This document shows, one piece after another, positions 1 through 4,363 of a stretch of 5,792 nt of DNA. Location: positions 1 to 5,792 of the forward strand of contig JAEZQN010000209.1 of NCBI GenBank assembly GCA_023441145.1. The letters are read 5' to 3'. The notes below the pieces were generated by a model. It had not been told where the DNA came from. It saw only the letters and a program-made list of their open reading frames with translations, and did not search any database. Numbering within the stretch: position 1 is the first letter of the stretch; each line of letters opens with the position of its first letter. Made by a program: the position numbers and the translations under genes. This DNA comes from Bacillota bacterium. GTDB lineage: Bacteria > Bacillota > Clostridia > Lachnospirales > Lachnospiraceae.

Positions 1-438
1 CATACGAATAGTGCAGCTAGTTCCATAGCCAGATTAGAGGATATGGAAGTGGAGAGCTACTTAATTGCGGATTCTACAGTAGGAGTAATTGCACAGCGTT
101 TACTACGACGTCTTTGTTTAAATTGCAGGAGAAAAGTACTGGCTACCAATATGGATAAGAAGCTATTAAAGGTTCCACTAGATCAGGATTTAGCTATTTA
201 TGAGCCTGTTGGTTGTGAAGTCTGTGGAGAAACAGGATACTTTGGACGTATTGGTATCTATGAGATTATGAGTATTACACCTACATTAAAAAGAATGATT
301 AGTGAACATAAGAGGGCAGATGAAATTGAGGCAGAAGCAATTAGTAAAGGTATGCAGACTCTTCGGATGAGTGCTAGTCGATGTGTTGTTGAGGGAATCA
401 GTTCTGTAGCTGAGATGATACGAGTTACATTTGAGTAG
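1..438 (+). CDS. pilB: Type IV pilus extension ATPase PilB, C-terminal fragment (5' end outside window)
   Basis: The frame is open from base 1 to the TAG at 436-438 and gives 145 residues; the N-terminal domains and Walker motifs lie upstream of the window. The first visible residues, HTNSAASSIARL, match the end of the His box of GspE/PilB secretion ATPases (usual form TLHTN.A..ai.RL). A four-cysteine zinc site follows: CLNC (visible residues 39-42) and CEVC (72-75), then GYFGRIGIYEIM, as in PilB/GspE. This site is typical of extension ATPases and absent from PilT. The end, GMQTL...EGISS...MIRVT, is the usual family C-terminus, so the 3' end looks complete. Known role of the family: a cytoplasmic hexameric ATPase that powers pilin polymerisation through PilC. 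The gap to pilT is only 42 bp and holds no terminator, so the two are probably co-transcribed. An internal ATG at 43 is not the real start because the homology begins before it. Confidence 0.95.
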   Translation, partial: HTNSAASSIARLEDMEVESYLIADSTVGVIAQRLLRRLCLNCRRKVLATNMDKKLLKVPLDQDLAIYEPVGCEVCGETGYFGRIGIYEIMSITPTLKRMISEHKRADEIEAEAISKGMQTLRMSASRCVVEGISSVAEMIRVTFE

Positions 439-480
439 TTTTCCTTGTAAATATGACCATAGGAATGAGGAACAATAGAT

Positions 481-1542
481 ATGATAACAATGAAAGAACT
501 TTTGGTTATGGCTAATGAAAAGGGAGCATCAGACGTACATATTACCGTTGGGGTACCTCCTAAGTGCCGTGTGAATGGAGAACTTATTAATATCGGGACA
601 CCAGCTTTTGCTCCGGATGATACTGTGAATATGGTTATGGCTCTTATGGACGAAAAACATAGGGTGATTTTGGAAGAAAAGGGAGAGGTAGATTTCTCCT
701 ATGCAATTCAGCATTTAGGGCGCTATCGTGTAAATATTTTTAAGCAACGTGGCTCCTATGCAGCAGCAATTCGTCTTGTAGGTGTAACGATACCGAAGCC
801 TGAGGATTTAGGAATACCTAACTCTGTAGTGGAACTTACGAACAAAAAAAGAGGGTTGGTTTTGGTAACAGGACCAACAGGAAGTGGTAAATCTACAACC
901 TTAGCCTCTTTAATAAACATTATCAATGAAAATTACAACTCTCACATTATTACGTTAGAGGATCCAATTGAATACCTACATAAGCACAAGAAAGCAATTG
1001 TGAATCAAAGGGAGATTGGGAATGACTCAGAAAGCTTTGCTTCTGCCCTTCGTTCAGCCTTAAGGCAGGATCCTGATGTTATTCTAGTGGGAGAGATGCG
1101 TGATTTAGATACCATTTCAATTGCAGTAACGGCAGCAGAAACTGGTCATCTCGTATTCTCCACCCTACATACGATAGGAGCAGCCAACACCATTGATCGT
1201 ATTATTGATGTGTTTCCCCCATACCAGCAGCAACAAATACGTATTCAGTTAGCTAGTGTAATTGAATGTATTGTGTCTCAGCAGTTAATACCTTTAGCTA
1301 GTGGCAATGGTCGTGTAGCTGCCTATGAAGTAATGCATGCCAATAGTGCTATACGCAATCTGATTCGTGAGGCGAAAGCTCATCAGATTCAATCTGTTAT
1401 GCAAACAAACCGAAAAGCAGGTATGCAGACCTTAGATGATGCCCTCTTTGAAATGTATTCTAAGAGAGTCATTGATGCAGAGAAGTGCATCGCCTTTTCA
1501 CAGGATCCAGTGACTATGAGTCGCAAGGTATTCATGATGTAA
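481..1542 (+). CDS. pilT: Type IV pilus retraction ATPase PilT
   Basis: This 353-aa protein is full length for PilT. Visible motifs in order are Walker A GPTGSGKST (131-139), Asp box IITLEDPIE (156-164), Walker B region DPDVILVGEMRD (197-208) and His box TGHLVFSTLHT (221-231). The C-terminal AIRNLIRE (290-297) is the signature of retraction ATPases. There is no CxxC zinc pair, unlike the adjacent PilB. Known role of the family: a cytoplasmic hexameric ATPase that depolymerises the pilus, giving retraction for twitching and DNA uptake. The start at 481 is preferred because GAGG at 467-470 lies 10 nt upstream; a second in-frame ATG at 490 would be 19 nt away. It follows pilB by 42 bp and precedes pilC by 114 bp. 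The GMQTL element near the end (about residues 314-318) is shared with PilB, as expected for paralogues. Confidence 0.96.
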   Translation: MITMKELLVMANEKGASDVHITVGVPPKCRVNGELINIGTPAFAPDDTVNMVMALMDEKHRVILEEKGEVDFSYAIQHLGRYRVNIFKQRGSYAAAIRLVGVTIPKPEDLGIPNSVVELTNKKRGLVLVTGPTGSGKSTTLASLINIINENYNSHIITLEDPIEYLHKHKKAIVNQREIGNDSESFASALRSALRQDPDVILVGEMRDLDTISIAVTAAETGHLVFSTLHTIGAANTIDRIIDVFPPYQQQQIRIQLASVIECIVSQQLIPLASGNGRVAAYEVMHANSAIRNLIREAKAHQIQSVMQTNRKAGMQTLDDALFEMYSKRVIDAEKCIAFSQDPVTMSRKVFMM

Positions 1543-1561
1543 GTGAGTTGATTTTTAGGTG

Positions 1562-1610
1562 TTATCTTGATAGAGGGTTGCCATAAGTTGATGTTATATA
1601 CATAAGATAA
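1562..1610 (+). other. pilT-pilC spacer with weak inverted repeat
   Basis: The 114-bp gap between pilT and pilC (1543-1656) is longer than the pilB-pilT gap. It contains TTATCTT (1562-1568) and its exact reverse complement AAGATAA (1604-1610), separated by 35 nt. There is no GC-rich hairpin with a U-run, so no intrinsic terminator is visible. Promoter-like hexamers are present (TTGATA at 1567, TTGCCA at 1578) but no -10 at a proper distance, so I do not call a promoter. The pairing is short and may be chance in AT-rich DNA. Confidence 0.2.
1593..1603 (+). repeat. 11-bp direct repeat GTTATATACAT, copy 1
   Basis: The same 11 bases occur again at 2875-2885, so one copy lies upstream of pilC and the other upstream of the pilin gene. 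Both are in spacers. The sequence is nearly palindromic and could be an AT-rich regulator site, but two copies of an AT-rich 11-mer are weak evidence. Confidence 0.3.
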
Positions 1611-1642
1611 AGGATATTTGAGCACGATTTATGTAGTGTTTT

Positions 1643-1650
1643 GGGGAGGA
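1643..1650 (+). promoter_or_regulatory. Shine-Dalgarno site that fixes the pilC start
   Basis: GGGGAGGA ends 6 nt before the ATG at 1657, a strong SD at normal spacing. It favours 1657 over the longer in-frame TTG at 1618, which has only a short AAGG-like element 4 nt or so upstream and would add 13 residues not seen at the start of PilC proteins. Confidence 0.85.
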
Positions 1651-1656
1651 AGCGAG

Positions 1657-2874
1657 ATGGATAGCTTTTCATATAGTGCCATTGGTATGGATGGTAAAGA
1701 GAAAAAAGGAAGCATGGAAGCTGCTTCTGCAGATAAGGTTATTGCACAGTTAAAAGCAGATGGATTAATTCCAATTAATGTATCTAGGCAATCTGTGTTG
1801 TCAAAGGATATCAATATCTCTTTTGGAGGGAAGTTAAAGGCTAGGGACCTCAGCTTATTCTGTAGACAGTTTGTAGGTATACTTTCCGCTGGTGTATCTA
1901 TCATTAATGCACTAGACATGATGAGTGAGCAGACTGCCAATAAGAAGCTAGCAGAAGCCATCAAAGGTACTCAGACTGCTGTAGAGAAGGGGGACAACCT
2001 TGCAACTGCTATGAGAATGCAAGGAAAGGTATTTCCACCTATTCTACTTAATATGGTGGAGGCAGGAGAAGCTTCTGGTAATCTTGAGATTGCATTTGAG
2101 CGTATGGCCACTCATTTTGAGAAGGAAAATAGAATAAAAGCTTTAATTAAAAAAGCAGCGATCTATCCTTGCGTAGTAGGAATTGTAGCCTTAATTGTTG
2201 TTATTGTTATGTTAGTAGTTGTAATCCCTAATTTTGAGAGTTTATTTGCCTCTATGGGTTCTGAGCTTCCATTTCTTACGAGAATTATTAAGAACGCCAG
2301 TGATTTTGTGTTAACCAAGTGGCCAATTCTTCTGTTAGTACTTGGTATAATTGTCGGAGCAATTATTATGTTTAAGAAGTCTCCTCAGGGAGAGATCTTC
2401 TTTGCTAAGGTAGCACTTAAGGCACCGATCTTTGGAAAACTAAACATTAAGACCTATTCTGCTAGATATGCCAGGACAATCAGTACCTTACTTGTAGCAG
2501 GTATTCCTCTTATTGAAGCACTGGATATTACAGCAAAGACCATCGATAATAAAATTGTTCGTGATGTGTTATTAAACGCTAAGACGGAAGTAGCGAGAGG
2601 TGTTCCTTTATCAGTACCATTAAAAGCCTCTGGTATCTTTCCCCCTATGGTACACCATATGACTCATATCGGAGAGGAAACTGGTAACATTGAGGGGATG
2701 TTAAACAAACTTGCAGATTACTATGATGAGGAAGTGGAGGTTGCTTCTCAAGGTTTAACCGCAGCTTTAGAACCAATCATTATTATTGTATTAGCTGTTA
2801 TTGTCTGTGTACTTGTGGCTGCAATTATGAGTCCAATGCTTCAGATGTATAACGATTTGGATACGAAACTATAG
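1657..2874 (+). CDS. pilC: Type IV pilus inner-membrane platform protein PilC
   Basis: This 405-aa protein has the normal PilC/GspF length. The N-terminal part (about 1-60, starting with FSYSAIGMDGKEKKG) is the usual cytoplasmic lead-in. Two T2SSF domains follow at about 64-187 and 267-389, and the internal duplication is visible: FCRQFVGILSAGVSIINALD (59-80 region) against YARTISTLLVAGIPLIEALD (261-280), and FPPILLNMVEAGEASGNLE (from 126) against FPPMVHHMTHIGEETGNIE (from 318). Three hydrophobic segments fit membrane helices at about 164-182, 213-230 and 363-385. Known role of the family: the polytopic platform that the PilB and PilT motors act on to insert or withdraw pilins. The start at ATG 1657 is chosen on the strong SD just upstream. 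It is the direct neighbour of the pilin gene (83-bp gap). Nothing in it looks damaged. Confidence 0.96.
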   Translation: MDSFSYSAIGMDGKEKKGSMEAASADKVIAQLKADGLIPINVSRQSVLSKDINISFGGKLKARDLSLFCRQFVGILSAGVSIINALDMMSEQTANKKLAEAIKGTQTAVEKGDNLATAMRMQGKVFPPILLNMVEAGEASGNLEIAFERMATHFEKENRIKALIKKAAIYPCVVGIVALIVVIVMLVVVIPNFESLFASMGSELPFLTRIIKNASDFVLTKWPILLLVLGIIVGAIIMFKKSPQGEIFFAKVALKAPIFGKLNIKTYSARYARTISTLLVAGIPLIEALDITAKTIDNKIVRDVLLNAKTEVARGVPLSVPLKASGIFPPMVHHMTHIGEETGNIEGMLNKLADYYDEEVEVASQGLTAALEPIIIIVLAVIVCVLVAAIMSPMLQMYNDLDTKL

Positions 2875-2885
2875 GTTATATACAT
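2875..2885 (+). repeat. 11-bp direct repeat GTTATATACAT, copy 2
   Basis: This is the second copy of the element at 1593-1603. It begins immediately after the pilC stop codon and lies 72 nt upstream of the pilin ATG. The flanking bases differ between the copies. Confidence 0.3.
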
Positions 2886-2922
2886 TACAAAAAGAGTCGG
2901 GGGTGGCTAGATTTGTATTGTT

Positions 2923-2928
2923 TATAAT
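2923..2928 (+). promoter_or_regulatory. Possible -10 element (TATAAT) ahead of the pilin gene
   Basis: A perfect TATAAT lies 29 nt upstream of the pilin ATG, which would put the transcript start near 2935, just before the SD AGGAG (2944-2948). No TTGACA-like -35 is found 16-18 bp upstream; that stretch is G-rich (GGGGGTGG). The TG at 2919-2920 is one base too far for a strict extended -10. It could be a weak or activator-dependent promoter that boosts pilin expression, or a chance match in AT-rich DNA. Confidence 0.35.
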
Positions 2929-2957
2929 AGAGAAAAAACGAAAAGGAGAGAAATAAT

Positions 2958-3401
2958 ATGCAAGAGGTTAGAGAACAAAAAACGAAGTTAAACAAAGGTT
3001 TTTCCCTTGTGGAACTCATTGTAGTTATTGCTATTATGGCAGTACTAATTGGTGTTATTGGTTTGCAACTTGTAAAGTATGTGGGAGGTGCTGAGTCAAC
3101 AGTTGATGATGCTAACAGAGATAGCTTGAAACTAGCTGCAGAAGTTACACTAGCAGATCCTAGCTATACAGGAAGTGATGACGGTGTATTTGTAATTAGT
3201 AATTTGGGAGCTGGATCTACCTCTAGTGGTCTAGGAGGAAACTTCGTGGATCTTTTTGAAGATAACATTGAAAATGATACAGATGGCAATCCTATATATC
3301 CAACGCCAAATGATGGTACTAGTTCATTCAGAATTACGGTGACTGATGGTAGTGTTTTGGTTGAGACAGTTGCAGCACCAACACCAACAACAGGTGCTTA
3401 A
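2958..3401 (+). CDS. Type IV prepilin (probable major pilin)
   Basis: This is a 147-aa protein with a class III (prepilin) signal. A 14-residue charged leader ends in KG, followed by FSLVELIVVIAIMAVLIGV. Cleavage is expected between G14 and F15, leaving a 133-aa mature pilin that begins with Phe and has the conserved Glu at position 5 (E19 of the precursor). Residues 15-39 form the hydrophobic helix. The rest is acidic and rich in Ser, Thr, Gly and Asp, with a likely C-terminal beta hairpin (FRITVTDGSVLVETV, from 124). There is no cysteine, so no disulfide-bonded D-region as in Gram-negative type IVa pilins. The SD AGGAG (2944-2948) is 9 nt before the ATG. It is the only pilin gene in view and lies between pilC and pilD, which supports a major pilin, but a minor pilin cannot be excluded from sequence alone. 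I give no symbol because pilin naming varies among Clostridia. Substrate of the PilD at 3557-4315. Confidence 0.92.
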   Translation: MQEVREQKTKLNKGFSLVELIVVIAIMAVLIGVIGLQLVKYVGGAESTVDDANRDSLKLAAEVTLADPSYTGSDDGVFVISNLGAGSTSSGLGGNFVDLFEDNIENDTDGNPIYPTPNDGTSSFRITVTDGSVLVETVAAPTPTTGA

Positions 3402-3426
3402 TTATTAGTAGCCTTTAAAACCTATT

Positions 3427-3455
3427 TTAACAATCATTAAACAGAATAGTTACAT
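3427..3455 (+). promoter_or_regulatory. Weak promoter-like pair upstream of the hairpin
   Basis: TTAACA (3427-3432, 5 of 6 with TTGACA) and TTACAT (3450-3455, 3 of 6 with TATAAT) are 17 bp apart. If used, transcription would start near 3462, the first base of the long hairpin. The -10 match is poor, so this is a weak call. Confidence 0.2.
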
Positions 3456-3461
3456 AACAGC

Positions 3462-3498
3462 TTCCATAACTAAGGTCTTGGTGACCTTGGTTATGGAA
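3462..3498 (+). terminator. Long hairpin after the pilin gene (terminator, or mRNA stability/processing element)
   Basis: The arms 3462-3477 and 3483-3498 pair over 16 positions with one G-U wobble (3471 with 3489) around a 5-nt loop TTGGT. It begins 60 nt after the pilin stop. No U-run follows directly; T-rich stretches (CCTTTT, GCTTTTTA) only come at about 3514-3527, so it is not a textbook intrinsic terminator. It may cause partial termination, or protect the 3' end of a pilin transcript so that pilin is made in excess of the downstream gene products. The rest of the gap (3402-3461) shows no coding potential. Confidence 0.6.
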
Positions 3499-3528
3499 CA
3501 GTTGTAAAGAGAACCTTTTGCTTTTTAG

Positions 3529-3537
3529 TGGTAAAAT
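3529..3537 (+). promoter_or_regulatory. Possible extended -10 promoter for pilD
   Basis: TGGTAAAAT fits the extended -10 form TGnTATAAT with one mismatch. No good -35 is found 16-18 bp upstream. The predicted transcript start, near 3544, would leave a leader of only about 13 nt before the pilD ATG. It could restart transcription after the hairpin, but it may be chance. Confidence 0.35.
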
Positions 3538-3556
3538 ACAGCAATAGAAAGTGTGA

Positions 3557-4315
3557 ATGACAGTGGACGTATTACTTTATCTTATTGTTTTTTTATATGG
3601 TATTATAATTGGTAGCTTTCTGAATGTATTAATTTATCGAATTCCCAAAAAGGAAAATTTTATCACTAGCCGTTCCCACTGTATGAACTGTGAGTATCAG
3701 TTAAAATGGTATGATCTGATACCAGTGTTTAGCTATGTGCGTCTTGGTGGAAAATGCAGAAAGTGTAAAGAGCATATATCACTCCAATATCCTATGATAG
3801 AGCTTTTCAATGGTAGTATGTATCTATTAATTACTCTAAACTATGGTTTATCTATAGAAACCTTACTTTATGCATTATTATTTTCTGCATTGTTGGCTTT
3901 AAGTATGATTGATTTTAGAACCTTTGAAATCCCATTAGGATTTAATATTTTTATTTTTTGTTTAGGTATCGTTCGTGTTATAACCGATTTAGCCCATTGG
4001 GGTGATTATGTAATCGGTTTTTTTGTAGTTAGTGGCTTCATATATCTCATTATTCTTCTGACAAAAGGGAGAGGAATGGGAGATGGAGATGGTAAACTTA
4101 TGGCGGCTGTTGGATTGTTAATAGGGTGGAAGCTAGTGCTATTATCCTTCTTTTTAGGATGTGTATTTGGCTCTATCCTACATATTGCGCGGATGAAAAT
4201 AACAGGAGTAGACCACGTTCTTGCCTTTGGCCCTTATTTAAGTATGGGAATAATGGTAAGTGTGTTGTGGGGTACTCGTTTGATAGACTGGTATATGAAT
4301 TATTATTTAAGCTGA
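3557..4315 (+). CDS. pilD: Prepilin peptidase / N-methyltransferase PilD
   Basis: This 252-aa polytopic membrane protein belongs to the aspartyl A24 prepilin peptidase family. The N-terminal methylase domain shows GSFLNVLIYRIP (19-30) and two CxxC pairs (C42/C45 and C67/C70), the usual zinc site. The catalytic aspartates are most likely D119 (MIDFRTFEIP, 117-126) and D178 in the GxGD motif GDGDGKL (175-181). The remaining sequence is mostly hydrophobic helices. Known role: cleavage of prepilins after the leader Gly and methylation of the exposed Phe; its substrate is encoded just upstream. An in-frame TGA at 3554-3556 directly precedes the ATG at 3557, so this is the longest possible start; GTG at 3563 is an alternative. 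No convincing SD precedes it (only GAAAG-like), in contrast to its neighbours, which suggests weak translation. The gap to the next gene is 48 bp, with no terminator. Confidence 0.94.
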   Translation: MTVDVLLYLIVFLYGIIIGSFLNVLIYRIPKKENFITSRSHCMNCEYQLKWYDLIPVFSYVRLGGKCRKCKEHISLQYPMIELFNGSMYLLITLNYGLSIETLLYALLFSALLALSMIDFRTFEIPLGFNIFIFCLGIVRVITDLAHWGDYVIGFFVVSGFIYLIILLTKGRGMGDGDGKLMAAVGLLIGWKLVLLSFFLGCVFGSILHIARMKITGVDHVLAFGPYLSMGIMVSVLWGTRLIDWYMNYYLS

Positions 4316-4348
4316 TATTCTTGTCAGACAGTAGAGAAGGCTAACCCA

Positions 4349-4356
4349 GGGGGAGG
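4349..4356 (+). promoter_or_regulatory. Strong Shine-Dalgarno site that fixes a TTG start for pilM
   Basis: GGGGGAGG ends 7 nt before TTG at 4364. No ATG or GTG lies at a usable distance in this frame, and the PilM homology begins right after the TTG (GNKVLSIEIG), so TTG is the probable start. Confidence 0.85.
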
Positions 4357-4363
4357 AATCAAA

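Noticed and set aside
529..714. Antisense reading frame opposite the pilT N-terminus
   Set aside because: It is short, resembles no family, and is fully overlapped by pilT.
1389..1625. Antisense reading frame over the end of pilT and the pilT-pilC gap
   Set aside because: It has no domain and overlaps the conserved PilT C-terminus; no evidence of an independent gene.
1618..1656. N-terminal extension of PilC from TTG 1618
   Set aside because: It lacks a properly spaced SD, the added residues do not resemble PilC, and the strong GGGGAGGA site points to ATG 1657.
1629..1964. Antisense reading frame of 111 codons opposite pilC
   Set aside because: It lies wholly inside a well-supported gene and its translation has no recognisable domain; it looks like a shadow frame.
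2904..2921. Sigma-54 type -24/-12 promoter before the pilin (TGGC ... TTGT)
   Set aside because: The GG and the downstream TG are not at the required spacing and the -12 GC is missing.
2875..2957. Cyclic di-GMP riboswitch ahead of the pilin, as known for some clostridial pilus operons
   Set aside because: The gap is only 83 bp and shows no aptamer-like stems or a terminator/antiterminator pair.
4126..4344. Second + strand frame across the end of pilD
   Set aside because: It overlaps the conserved pilD coding sequence in another frame and its translation has no family features.
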